Counted from the first letter of the stretch, positions 5,960 to 14,010 are shown. The stretch: 17,428 bases of DNA from Collinsella sp. (GCA_019419485.1 DXZV01000020.1:1-17428); one strand, 5' to 3'. Notes: generated from the letters alone by a model not told the origin. Program-made: numbers and translations.

Positions 5960-6005
5960 GTCAAAAGTTCTCGATACACTGATTTTTGTCAGAAAGGAGC
6001 TTCTG

Positions 6006-6743
6006 TTGTTTGTACTTACCGATCAGCAGGCTGACGAGATGCTGAGTCGTCTAACTTCCTATTGCAAAGAGTATTCCTTGAGCGTAACTGATGCTGAGCT
6101 AAGGAAATGTATTCAGCATTTGGATTTGGTTCTGGAAACAAATAAGACTACCAATCTCACCCGTATTCTTAACGTAGAAGACGCTGCGGTACTTCATATC
6201 CTCGACTCACTTGTCTTGCTCCCTTATATCAATAAGGCTCCTGATGGAGCTTTGCTTGATATGGGAACAGGTGCAGGCTTCCCTGGTATTCCATTAACGA
6301 TAGCCACTCATCGAAAGGCTACTTATATTGACTCTGTTGGCAAGAAGGTTGATGCTGTTAATTCTTTTGTTCATGCTCTTGGATTGAAATATGGACATGC
6401 AGTTCATGATCGCCTTGAAGAATATGCTCGAAGCCATAAGAAGCAGTTCTCTGTTGTAACTGCCCGTGCACTGGCTCCTCTACCGATTCTTGTTGAGTAT
6501 GCGGCTCCGTTCCTCAAAGATGGAGGGCTATTTGTTATCACCAAGGGTAATCCTTCGGATGAGGAGCTTGCTTCCGGTATGTCAGCTGCTAAGATTTGCG
6601 GCTTCACTTTGCTTCTGAATGACGCAATCGATTTGCCTGAGGGCTTGGGCCACAGGGAGTTCATTGTTCTTAAGAAGAGTCATCCAGCATCCGTTTCATT
6701 GCCTCGTGCAAATGGCATGGCAAAGAAGAATCCGCTTGCCTAG
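6006..6743 (+). CDS. rsmG: 16S rRNA (guanine-N7) methyltransferase RsmG (GidB)
   Basis: The 245-residue enzyme transfers a methyl group from S-adenosylmethionine to a guanine (G527 in E. coli numbering) of 16S rRNA. The SAM-binding motif DMGTGAGFPGIPL (85-97) is present, with the upstream HILDSL and the C-terminal PRANGMAKKNPL, all typical of RsmG. The start is taken as TTG 6006 because AAAGGAG ends six bases before it; an in-frame upstream extension would run into the terminator. A -10-like TACACT at 5975-5980 could serve it, but no -35 fits. Base composition is clearly lower in GC than that of dnaA or ddl. Confidence 0.94.
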   Translation: MFVLTDQQADEMLSRLTSYCKEYSLSVTDAELRKCIQHLDLVLETNKTTNLTRILNVEDAAVLHILDSLVLLPYINKAPDGALLDMGTGAGFPGIPLTIATHRKATYIDSVGKKVDAVNSFVHALGLKYGHAVHDRLEEYARSHKKQFSVVTARALAPLPILVEYAAPFLKDGGLFVITKGNPSDEELASGMSAAKICGFTLLLNDAIDLPEGLGHREFIVLKKSHPASVSLPRANGMAKKNPLA

Positions 6744-6744
6744 A

Positions 6745-6760
6745 TGTTTCACGTGAAACA
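6745..6760. promoter_or_regulatory. parS: parS centromere site 1
   Basis: An exact TGTTTCACGTGAAACA palindrome, the ParB/Spo0J recognition sequence, begins two bases after the rsmG stop codon. The flanking A and T extend the palindrome to 18 bp. Confidence 0.97.
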
Positions 6761-6783
6761 TAATGGATACTAACAACTTGCAG

Positions 6784-6799
6784 TGTTTCACGTGAAACA
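6784..6799. promoter_or_regulatory. parS: parS centromere site 2
   Basis: This exact TGTTTCACGTGAAACA starts 39 bases after site 1. Confidence 0.97.
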
Positions 6800-6822
6800 T
6801 GGCGGTTGATATCGAATCGGAA

Positions 6823-6838
6823 TGTTTCACGTGAAACA
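6823..6838. promoter_or_regulatory. parS: parS centromere site 3
   Basis: This exact TGTTTCACGTGAAACA starts 39 bases after site 2 and 55 bases before the parA start. ParB loaded here could also influence parA transcription. Confidence 0.97.
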
Positions 6839-6877
6839 TCCTCCGTTTGACAGCTTTAATACACACCAGGAGGGACC

Positions 6878-7678
6878 GTGGGATTTCGCGACGTTAAGCG
6901 TTCTAAGAACGCAAAAGACACGCGTATCATTGCAATCATCAATCAAAAAGGCGGCGTCGGTAAGTCAACGACGGCTGTAAACCTTGCAGCAGCACTGGGT
7001 GAGCAGGGTCGTAAGACACTGATTGTCGATTTTGATCCGCAGGGAAACAGTACCAGTGGATTTGGAATTGAAAAAGAAGACCTTGATCACTGCATCTATG
7101 ATGCATTGTTGAATGATGTGCCGGCAGAATCGCTTGTTCTTGATACAAATTGCAAAAAGGTATTCGTAATTCCAGCTACGATTCAGCTTGCAGGTGCCGA
7201 AATTGAGCTCGTAAGCGCAATTGCTCGTGAAACCCGCCTCAAAGATTTGCTTGAGCCGATTCAGGACGAGTTCGATTTTATTTTCATTGACTGTCCTCCT
7301 TCGCTCGGCCTGCTTACTATCAATGCCTTGACCGCAGCAGATAGCGTTTTGATTCCAATCCAGTGTGAGTATTACGCACTCGAGGGCGTTACGAAGCTGC
7401 TTGAGTCAATGAAGATGGTCAAATCACGTCTGAACAAGGGCTTAGACACCTATGGCGTGCTTATGACCATGTATGACTCGCGTACTTCTTTGTCGAATCA
7501 GGTTGTTGAGGAAGTTCAATCGTACTTTGGTGATAAGGCGTTTAAGACGCTGATTCCCCGTACGGTTAAAATCTCTGAAGCTCCGTCTTTTGGAGAACCG
7601 GTAATTACCTATGCACCTCAAAACAAGGGTGCAAAAGCGTATATGAACCTTGCAAAAGAGGTGATCAAGCGTGCCTAG
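6878..7678 (+). CDS. parA: Chromosome partitioning ATPase ParA (Soj)
   Basis: The 266-residue P-loop ATPase binds DNA non-specifically as an ATP dimer and, with ParB-parS, moves and separates the origin region; in several bacteria it also acts on DnaA. The deviant Walker A is KGGVGKST (24-31), the following strand LIVDFDPQGN (48-57), and Walker B FIFIDCPPS (134-142). About 14 residues precede the ATPase fold, with no N-terminal DNA-binding domain, as in chromosomal Soj. The start is GTG 6878, four bases after AGGAGG. parB overlaps its end by eight bases. The DNA is more AT-rich than most of the window. Confidence 0.97.
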   Translation: MGFRDVKRSKNAKDTRIIAIINQKGGVGKSTTAVNLAAALGEQGRKTLIVDFDPQGNSTSGFGIEKEDLDHCIYDALLNDVPAESLVLDTNCKKVFVIPATIQLAGAEIELVSAIARETRLKDLLEPIQDEFDFIFIDCPPSLGLLTINALTAADSVLIPIQCEYYALEGVTKLLESMKMVKSRLNKGLDTYGVLMTMYDSRTSLSNQVVEEVQSYFGDKAFKTLIPRTVKISEAPSFGEPVITYAPQNKGAKAYMNLAKEVIKRA

Positions 7679-8576
7679 TGCAAAGAAACGTGGCGGATTG
7701 GGGCGTGGACTCAATGCTTTGGTCTCTGAGGCCGAGTATGAGACCGGTGGTTCGTCTGCATCTGCTTCAAATGCCGTATCTGAAACAAAACTACCTATTG
7801 AGGATATCGTTCCCAACCCTAATCAACCGCGAATTCACTTTAATGAAACTGAACTTCGCGAGTTGAGCGAGTCAATCCAAGAACATGGCGTTTTGCAGCC
7901 GCTCTTGGTTCGCAAGCATGGAAACGGCTATGAGATCATCGCTGGTGAGCGTCGTTACCAGGCGTCAAGGCTTGCAGGTCTTGAGGAACTGCCTGTCATC
8001 ATTAAAGATGTTAATGATGAAGAGATGCTGGCTCTTGCTCTTATCGAAAACCTTCAGCGTTCTGATCTGAATCCGGTCGAAGAGGCTAAGGGCTATCGCC
8101 AGCTCATCGATGCTAGCGGTATGACCCAGGAGGCGTTGTCGAAGGCCGTAAGCAAGTCACGCTCTGCAATTACAAATTCGCTGCGCCTTCTCGATCTCCC
8201 CGAAGTAGTTCAGCAGATGATTTTTGAGGGTAAACTTACTGCTGGTCATGCACGTGCGATTCTTGCAGTTCCCTATGAGGATGCTCGAATTCGACTTGCA
8301 GAGAAGGTTGTTGCAGAGGGCCTTTCCGTAAGAGCGACAGAAAATCTTGCTCCATTGTTTTCTGCCGGAGAGACGCCTAAGACGCCGAGGCCTGCAACGC
8401 CTCAGTCTTTTAAAAAGGCTGCGCGTGTACTTCGTCAGGTATTTAATACCAACGTTCGCGTGAAGAGCTCGCGTGGAAAGAATAAGATTGAGATTGAGTT
8501 TAAAGACGAGGAAGAGCTCTCTCGTATTCTTGGTGAAATGATTCAGTTTGATCAAGGAGGCCAAGATGAGGAATAA
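7671..8576 (+). CDS. parB: Chromosome partitioning CTPase ParB (Spo0J)
   Basis: The 301-residue protein is a parS-loaded clamp that slides on DNA and recruits SMC. It has the N-terminal ParA-activating stretch KKRGGLGRGLNALV (5-18), the CTP-binding motifs GERRYQAS (93-100) and ENLQRSDLNPVEEA (126-139), a helix-turn-helix (about 152-174) that reads parS, and a C-terminal dimerisation region. The GTG start overlaps the parA stop and is preceded by GAGGTGATC inside parA. Its own stop overlaps the next gene by 11 bases, so all three are probably translated together. The three parS sites just upstream are its expected targets. Confidence 0.97.
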   Translation: MPSAKKRGGLGRGLNALVSEAEYETGGSSASASNAVSETKLPIEDIVPNPNQPRIHFNETELRELSESIQEHGVLQPLLVRKHGNGYEIIAGERRYQASRLAGLEELPVIIKDVNDEEMLALALIENLQRSDLNPVEEAKGYRQLIDASGMTQEALSKAVSKSRSAITNSLRLLDLPEVVQQMIFEGKLTAGHARAILAVPYEDARIRLAEKVVAEGLSVRATENLAPLFSAGETPKTPRPATPQSFKKAARVLRQVFNTNVRVKSSRGKNKIEIEFKDEEELSRILGEMIQFDQGGQDEE

Positions 8577-8820
8577 GATTTTAACTGCGATTGCATTGGT
8601 GACGACTGTCGCGGCCGGTGCCTTTGCTGGCTATAAGATCGCGACAGACGATGAACTTCGAGGCCGTTTGCTTCGTGGTGTGCAAGATATTGTCGATACT
8701 TCCAAGAAGAAAATGGATGTTATGACAGAAGATGTTGCCATGCGTACGGCTCAGGTAACGAAGAATCCCAAGATTAATCAAGGTTGGGTTAGCAACCAAT
8801 GGGAAAATGTAGGCTATTAG
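8566..8820 (+). CDS. Small single-pass membrane protein of the par operon, function unknown
   Basis: The 84-residue protein begins MRNKILTAIALVTTVAAGAF, a basic tip followed by one hydrophobic segment (about 5-24), then a charged, probably helical region with many Lys, Asp and Met and an aromatic tail ending WENVGY. It resembles YtxH-like small envelope proteins in layout, but I cannot assign it. ATG 8566 is chosen because AAGGAGG lies five bases before it; an upstream in-frame TTG overlaps that site. It overlaps parB by 11 bases and precedes the operon terminator, so it is made together with ParA and ParB. Confidence 0.75.
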   Translation: MRNKILTAIALVTTVAAGAFAGYKIATDDELRGRLLRGVQDIVDTSKKKMDVMTEDVAMRTAQVTKNPKINQGWVSNQWENVGY

Positions 8821-8828
8821 GTACCTAA
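8817..8828. repeat. 12-bp palindrome TTAGGTACCTAA, copy 2
   Basis: This is identical to 5313-5324 and includes the TAG stop codon of the small membrane-protein gene. It lies 22 bases before the terminator stem. Confidence 0.6.
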
Positions 8829-8849
8829 CAATTACCCTGCATATTTTGA

Positions 8850-8890
8850 GCGGCCCTTGTCTGATTCATGAGACAAGGGCTGCTTATTTT
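8850..8890 (+). terminator. Rho-independent terminator of the rsmG/parAB operon
   Basis: GCGGCCCTTGTCT and AGACAAGGGCTGC form a 13-bp stem with one G-U pair and an 8-base loop, followed by TTATTTT. The opposite strand has no T run after the stem, so it acts rightward. Confidence 0.85.
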
Positions 8891-8935
8891 GTCCGTAAAC
8901 AATGGGGAAGCTAGCAGCGGTCCAAAATTGAGGTC

Positions 8936-8980
8936 AATAAATGAAACGGCCCCTGTTGCATATCCTGCAACAGGGGCCGT
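8936..8980 (-). terminator. Terminator hairpin downstream of rlmN
   Basis: A perfect 15-bp inverted repeat, ACGGCCCCTGTTGCA and TGCAACAGGGGCCGT, surrounds a 5-base loop (8946-8980). On the minus strand it is followed by a T-rich TTTCATTTATTG, matching the end of the leftward rlmN gene 38 bases away. On the plus strand no T run follows. Confidence 0.7.
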
Positions 8981-8984
8981 CCGA

Positions 8985-9000
8985 TGTTTCACATGAAACG
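8985..9000. promoter_or_regulatory. parS-like site between the par operon and rlmN (14 of 16 match)
   Basis: TGTTTCACATGAAACG matches parS at 14 of 16 positions, with G to A in the centre and A to G at the end. It lies outside any gene, between the rlmN stop and its terminator hairpin, about 2.1 kb from the three exact sites. Confidence 0.45.
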
Positions 9001-9018
9001 TTTTGGAGTGCGACTCCC

Positions 9019-10071
9019 CTATGCGCTCTTCTGAACTATGAAGCGCTGTTTCAGCTGTCCGCAAGCGGCGTCAATATCGTTACCACGGGAGTTACGAATC
9101 GTGGTCTCGATGCCACGGGACTCAAGACGACGCTGAAGATCCTCAACCTTATGAATCGGCGACGGCTTGAGCGGGCTGCCCTCGATGTCGTTTAGTTGAA
9201 TCAGGTTAACGTGGCACAGCGTTCCCTCGCAGAAGTCGCAGAGTGCCTGCATCTCGGGATTCGTATCGTTGACGCCTTCGATCATGGCATACTCATAGGT
9301 CGGGCGGCGGCCAGTCTTCTCGGTGTAGAGCTGAAGCGCTTCGTGAAGGCGAAGCAGCGTGTATTTCTTAACACCGGGCATGAGCTTATTGCGCGTCGAC
9401 TGGATGGCGGAATGCAGGGAAACGGCAAGAGTGAACTGCTCGGGGATATCGGCAAATTTGCGAATACCGGGAATAACGCCGCTGGTAGAGACGGTGAGGT
9501 GACGAGCGCCGATACCGATACCATCGGGGTCGTTGAGGATACGCAATGCCTTGAGAACCTCGTCGTAGTTGGCAAACGGCTCGCCCTGGCCCATGAAGAC
9601 AACGCTTGTGGCACGCTCGCCAAAGTCGTTGGATACATGAAGCACCTGGTCGACGATCTCTTGAGCGGTCAGAGAGCGCTTGAGGCCGTTGAGACCGGTA
9701 GCGCAAAAGGCGCAGCCCATGCCGCAGCCTGCTTGGGTGGAAACGCAGACGGAAAGTTTGTTACGACGGGGCATGCCGACAGTCTCGACGGAAATGCCAT
9801 CGTGGTACTCGAGCAGATACTTGCGCGAGCCATCTTTGGAAACCTGCTTGGTGAGTTCAGTCGGCGTATCAAAGGCAAAAGCCTCTTTAAGCTGCTCACG
9901 GAAAGCCTTGGGAAGGTTGGTCATATCGTCAAACGAACAAACGTTCTTCTCAAAGACCCATTCGATGAGCTGCTTCGCGCGGAAGGCGGGCTGGCCAAGT
10001 TCGGCCACGAGCTCGCGAATATCGTTTTGGCTCAAGTCGCGAATGTCCTGAGATTTAGTCCTGGGATTCAT
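9019..10071 (-). CDS. rlmN: Dual-specificity 23S rRNA/tRNA adenine-C2 methyltransferase RlmN
   Basis: The 350-residue radical-SAM enzyme methylates C2 of an adenine in 23S rRNA (A2503 in E. coli numbering) and of A37 in some tRNAs. The iron-sulfur cysteines are C116, C120 and C123 in AGCGMGCAFCATG; the two mechanistic cysteines of the family correspond to C109 (CVSTQ) and C337 (DAACGQL). The GQGEP motif follows VVFM. These features separate RlmN from general radical-SAM proteins; a Cfr-type resistance enzyme is less likely given the housekeeping setting. It starts at ATG 10071 with AAAGG upstream, divergent from ddl. Confidence 0.96.
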   Translation of the reverse strand: MNPRTKSQDIRDLSQNDIRELVAELGQPAFRAKQLIEWVFEKNVCSFDDMTNLPKAFREQLKEAFAFDTPTELTKQVSKDGSRKYLLEYHDGISVETVGMPRRNKLSVCVSTQAGCGMGCAFCATGLNGLKRSLTAQEIVDQVLHVSNDFGERATSVVFMGQGEPFANYDEVLKALRILNDPDGIGIGARHLTVSTSGVIPGIRKFADIPEQFTLAVSLHSAIQSTRNKLMPGVKKYTLLRLHEALQLYTEKTGRRPTYEYAMIEGVNDTNPEMQALCDFCEGTLCHVNLIQLNDIEGSPLKPSPIHKVEDLQRRLESRGIETTIRNSRGNDIDAACGQLKQRFIVQKSA

Positions 10072-10086
10072 GGAAGCCTTTCGATT

Positions 10087-10116
10087 TTGGGGAAACGTAG
10101 AGGGTATCGCTACAAT
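10087..10116 (+). promoter_or_regulatory. Possible ddl promoter
   Basis: A -10-like TACAAT (10111-10116) lies 18 bases after a weak -35-like TTGGGG (10087-10092) in the 85-base gap between divergent rlmN and ddl. On the minus strand a TATAAT lies at 10135-10140, which could serve rlmN, but no good -35 accompanies it. Confidence 0.4.
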
Positions 10117-10156
10117 ATGGTATCAGCTGCAGAAATTATAGAGGAGGAGTCTGCCC

Positions 10157-11122
10157 ATGCCGGGTAAAAGCCTAGAGAACATGCACGTAGCGGTCTTGGC
10201 GGGCGGTCATTCCGCCGAGCGCGAGATCTCGCTCGATTCGGGAAAGAACGTTGTGGTGGCACTGAAGGAAGCCGGCTACACCTCGGTGGAGCTGCTTGAC
10301 GCGGCCGCTGATGACTTTATGGTAACCATGGCGACCGGCGGATTCGATGTGGCATTTATCGCCATGCACGGCGCCGGCGGTGAGGATGGCGCCATGCAGG
10401 GTGCCATGGAGACCCTGGGTATCCCCTACACGGCCTCGGGCGTACTTGCCAGCGCCTGCGGTGCCGACAAGGAGGTCTCTAAGCTCCTATACGCCAAGGC
10501 GGGCATTCCCATTGCCCCCGGCCTTGCGCTCGAGGTGGGCGATGAAGTCGATATCGATCATATCGTTGAGGTTTGTGGCGAACGCTGCTTTGTGAAGCCG
10601 GCCGTCAACGGTTCCAGCTATGGCATTTCCCTGGTCCATGAGCCCTCCGAGCTGCCCGCGGCAATCGCCAAGGCGTTTGAGTACGGCGACAAAGTGCTGG
10701 TCGAGAAGTGCATCGAGGGTACCGAGATCACCGTCGGCGTATACGGCGAAGATGACGTACGCGCCCTGCCGATTGTCGAGATTCGTAAGCCCGAGGACTG
10801 CGAGTTCTACGATCTGGACGTGAAGTATGTCGACCCTACGGATATCCATCGCATTCCGGCGCAGATTTCACCCGAGAATTACGCTCGCGCTCAGGAACTT
10901 GCCTGTGCCGCTCACAAGGCCCTCGGTTGCCTGGGTATCTCGCGCAGCGACTTTATTGTGAGCGAGGACGGCCCCGTTATCCTCGAGACCAATACCATTC
11001 CCGGCATGACCGATACGTCGCTGTATCCGGATGAGATCCGCCACACCGACGACATGACGTTCCCGCAGGTCTGTGACAGCCTGATCCGTATGGGCCTTCG
11101 TCGAGCGGGCATTGCATGCTAA
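10157..11122 (+). CDS. ddl: D-alanine--D-alanine ligase
   Basis: The 321-residue ATP-grasp enzyme joins two D-alanines for the peptidoglycan stem peptide in the cytoplasm. The N-terminal GGHSAEREISL carries the catalytic glutamate (E21). The ATP loop is GSSYGIS (151-157), the omega loop holds K222-Y223, and metal ligands are D264, E276 and N278 (ETNTIPGMT). Tyr223 is at the position where Phe marks D-Ala-D-Lac ligases, so ordinary D-Ala-D-Ala specificity and vancomycin sensitivity of the precursor are expected (inference). The ATG follows GGAGGAG by eight bases. The end overlaps the next gene by seven bases. Confidence 0.96.
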   Translation: MPGKSLENMHVAVLAGGHSAEREISLDSGKNVVVALKEAGYTSVELLDAAADDFMVTMATGGFDVAFIAMHGAGGEDGAMQGAMETLGIPYTASGVLASACGADKEVSKLLYAKAGIPIAPGLALEVGDEVDIDHIVEVCGERCFVKPAVNGSSYGISLVHEPSELPAAIAKAFEYGDKVLVEKCIEGTEITVGVYGEDDVRALPIVEIRKPEDCEFYDLDVKYVDPTDIHRIPAQISPENYARAQELACAAHKALGCLGISRSDFIVSEDGPVILETNTIPGMTDTSLYPDEIRHTDDMTFPQVCDSLIRMGLRRAGIAC

Positions 11123-14010
11123 TCGAGGACGCGGTTTCGTCAGGAACGCCGCAGTTTGTCATCGACTCCTATGCCACGCTTGCCGACCGCGCCAAAACGC
11201 AGTCCTTCGGCCTTATCGAGGAAGATGTGATTGTCCTCGATACCGAGACCACGGGTCTTTCGGTGCAGGACAACGAGCTGATCGAGATCTCGGCGGCCCG
11301 TCTTTCGGGCCGCGAGGTCATCGACCGCTTCGATACCTTCGTGCATCCCAAACAGCTGATTCCCGCCGAGATTACCGAGCTCACGAGCATTACAAATGAC
11401 GATGTGGCAGATGCCCCGTCGGCGGTTGAGGCCGTCGCCGCTCTCGCCGATTTTGTCGGTGGCTGCCCGGTGATCGCACACAACGCCACGTTCGACCGCT
11501 CGTTTATCGAGTCTGTCAAAGGCGGCGTCAACGTGAGCGATATTTGGATCGATTCGCTGGCGCTGTCGCGCATCGCGCTTCCGCGCCTGGCCTCGCACAA
11601 GCTGTCTTTTATGGCCGATCTGTTTGGCTGCGACTCGGTATCACACCGTGCCAATGCCGACGTCGACGCCCTGTGTGGCGTATGGCGCGTGTTGCTCGTG
11701 GCGCTCACCGACTTGCCCCAGGGCCTCATGGCGCGCCTAGCCGACATGCATCCGGACGTGCCCTGGTCCTATCGTCCTATCTTCTCATTCTTGGCACGGC
11801 AGAACCCTGGTTCTATCTTCTCTCTCAGCGCCGCTCGTGCTGACGTTCTCAAGGCCGATCGCGCCGACGATCGGGTGGACGCCGATGAGCTGCCGGTTCT
11901 CAAGATGCCGAGTCGTGAGGAGATCGAGGCAGACTATGCGCCAGGTGGCCTGGTCAATCGCATGTATCCCACCTACGAGCCGCGTGATGAGCAGATCGCG
12001 ATGGCGCTCGAGGTCCGCGATGCGCTGGTCACGGGCACTCATCGAGTAATTGAGGCAGGCACAGGCGTCGGCAAATCGATGGCCTATCTGGTGCCTTTTG
12101 CCGAGGCAGCACGCCGTAACAACATCACGGTTGGTATTGCGACCAAATCGAACAATCTTGCCGACCAGCTCATGTACCATGAGCTGCCAAAACTTGCCGA
12201 GCAACTGGACGGTGGTCTGTCATTTTGCGCTCTCAAGGGGTATGACCACTATCCGTGCCTGCGCAAGCTCGAGCGCATGAGCCGCGGCCAGGTCGAGATT
12301 ACCACCAAGCGCGATCCGGCGGACACGCTCACGGCGGTCGCGGTCATTATGGCGTACGTCTGCCAATCAGCCGATGGCGACCTCGACTCGCTCGGCATTC
12401 GGTGGCGCAGCGTCAACCGTCCCGACTTTACGACGGCCTCGCGCGAGTGTGCTCGTCGCCTCTGCCCGTTTTTCCCTGATAAATGTTTGGTCCACGGCGC
12501 TCGCCGTCGTGCGGCGCATGCCGATGTGGTGGTCACCAACCATTCCCTGCTGTTCCGCAACGTCGCGGCCGAGGGCAGGATTTTGCCGCCGATTCGTCAT
12601 TGGGTAATCGACGAGGCCCATTCCATCGAGCGCGAGGCGCGCCGTCAGTGGGCGCGTGTGGTGTCGGCGGACGAATCACGCGTTCTGTTTGAGCGTCTGG
12701 GTGGCTCGAGCACCGGCGCGCTAAGCCAGGTTTCCCGTGATTTGGCAACCTCCGAGGGCTCTACGCTCTATCTGGGCCTTACCGCCAAGGCGACGTCGAC
12801 GGTTGCGCGCGCGAGCATGGCGATCGCCGGCGTGTTCGATGGCGTTCGCGAGCTCGGTCGCCGTGCCCGTGGGGGCTATGACAATGCCAATCTATGGATT
12901 GGCCCCGAGCTGCGCGAATCTGACGACTGGCATGATTTCTTACAGTCGGCCTACACTGGCATCGACGCATTGGAACAAGCTGACAAGAGCGTCGACGCGC
13001 TGGTGCAAGCCGTCGCCGCCGACAAGCCCGAGGTTGTTGTCGACCTGGGTGATATCTCGCGCCGCCTGCACGAGCTGGCCGAGAACCTCAAACTCATCAT
13101 TGATGGTACCGATGAACACTACGTGTATTCGCTGCAGGTCAATCGCAGGCTGCGTGCCGGCGGAGAGTCAATGACCGCAGAGCGCATCGACATTGGCGAG
13201 GCCTTGGCAACCGAGTGGCTGCCCGAGGTTCACACGGCTATCTTTGCCTCGGCGACCATGACGGTGTCCAAAAGCTTTGAGCACTTTAACCATGCGGTCG
13301 GCCTTGATCGCATCGGTGCTTCAACGTCGTCATCGCTGCACTTGGATTCGAGCTACGACTTCGATTCGAACATGGCTGTAGTCGTTGCGGGCGATATCCC
13401 CGATCCGCGCGATCGTGAGAGCTATCTTACGGCGCTCGAGCGCGTACTGGTCGACGCCCATCTTGCCATGGGCGGATCGGTGCTCACGTTGTTCACCAAT
13501 CGGCGCGACATGGAGGACCTATACGCCCGCGTTGAGCCCAAGATGGCCCGTGCGGGTCTGGAGCTCAACTGCCAGCAGCGCAACTCATCTCCTCGTCGCC
13601 TGCGCGACCGGTTTATCAACGAACCGACCTCGTCGCTTTTTGCGCTCAAGGCCTTCTGGGAGGGGTTTGATGCCAGCGGCGAGACGCTGCGCTGCGTCAT
13701 CATTCCCAAGTTGCCGTTCTCGAGCCCCACGGACCCGCTCTCGTGCGAGCGCAACCTGCGCGAAGACCGCGCATGGGCGCGCTATTCGCTGCCCGAGGCG
13801 GTGCTCGAGGTTAAGCAGGCCGCGGGGCGTTTGATTCGCTCGTCGACCGATAGCGGTGTGCTGATCTTGGCGGATCCTCGCCTGGTGACGAAGGGCTATG
13901 GCAAGAAGTTCTTAACGTCGCTGCCCACGAGCTCCTACCAGCGCATCGAATCGGCGCAGATCGGGCACTATCTACAGCTGTGGCGTGCACGCCACGAGCG
14001 GCGGCGCTAA
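11116..14010 (+). CDS. dinG: DinG-family protein: DEDDh exonuclease fused to a Fe-S superfamily 2 helicase
   Basis: The 964-residue product joins a 3'-5' exonuclease-like domain (about 36-195) to an XPD/DinG-type helicase. Exonuclease residues are D42 and E44 (DTETTG), D127 (HNATFD) and H177/D182 (HRANAD). Helicase motifs are Walker A AGTGVGKS (314-321), DEAH (499-502) and motif VI QAAGRLIR (901-908). Cysteines C381, C445, C450 and C457 match the spacing of the E. coli DinG iron-sulfur ligands, so a 4Fe-4S cluster is likely. DinG helicases unwind D-loops, R-loops and G-quadruplexes in repair. The ATG overlaps the ddl stop and has only a weak ribosome site, suggesting coupling to ddl. Its stop overlaps the facing regulator gene by four bases. 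Confidence 0.92.
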   Translation: MLIEDAVSSGTPQFVIDSYATLADRAKTQSFGLIEEDVIVLDTETTGLSVQDNELIEISAARLSGREVIDRFDTFVHPKQLIPAEITELTSITNDDVADAPSAVEAVAALADFVGGCPVIAHNATFDRSFIESVKGGVNVSDIWIDSLALSRIALPRLASHKLSFMADLFGCDSVSHRANADVDALCGVWRVLLVALTDLPQGLMARLADMHPDVPWSYRPIFSFLARQNPGSIFSLSAARADVLKADRADDRVDADELPVLKMPSREEIEADYAPGGLVNRMYPTYEPRDEQIAMALEVRDALVTGTHRVIEAGTGVGKSMAYLVPFAEAARRNNITVGIATKSNNLADQLMYHELPKLAEQLDGGLSFCALKGYDHYPCLRKLERMSRGQVEITTKRDPADTLTAVAVIMAYVCQSADGDLDSLGIRWRSVNRPDFTTASRECARRLCPFFPDKCLVHGARRRAAHADVVVTNHSLLFRNVAAEGRILPPIRHWVIDEAHSIEREARRQWARVVSADESRVLFERLGGSSTGALSQVSRDLATSEGSTLYLGLTAKATSTVARASMAIAGVFDGVRELGRRARGGYDNANLWIGPELRESDDWHDFLQSAYTGIDALEQADKSVDALVQAVAADKPEVVVDLGDISRRLHELAENLKLIIDGTDEHYVYSLQVNRRLRAGGESMTAERIDIGEALATEWLPEVHTAIFASATMTVSKSFEHFNHAVGLDRIGASTSSSLHLDSSYDFDSNMAVVVAGDIPDPRDRESYLTALERVLVDAHLAMGGSVLTLFTNRRDMEDLYARVEPKMARAGLELNCQQRNSSPRRLRDRFINEPTSSLFALKAFWEGFDASGETLRCVIIPKLPFSSPTDPLSCERNLREDRAWARYSLPEAVLEVKQAAGRLIRSSTDSGVLILADPRLVTKGYGKKFLTSLPTSSYQRIESAQIGHYLQLWRARHERRR

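Noticed and set aside
6847..6852. TTGACA as a -35 for parA
   Set aside because: At normal spacing the -10 would fall on the parA ribosome site, leaving no leader; TTTAAT is only two bases away.
9196..10167. Open frame of 323 codons on the plus strand opposite rlmN
   Set aside because: It covers the highly conserved rlmN gene in antisense and has no recognisable domain.
10157..11122. Possible D-Ala-D-Lac (vancomycin-resistance type) ligase
   Set aside because: The omega loop keeps the Lys-Tyr pair (K222-Y223) instead of the Phe seen in D-Lac ligases, and no van-like genes are nearby.
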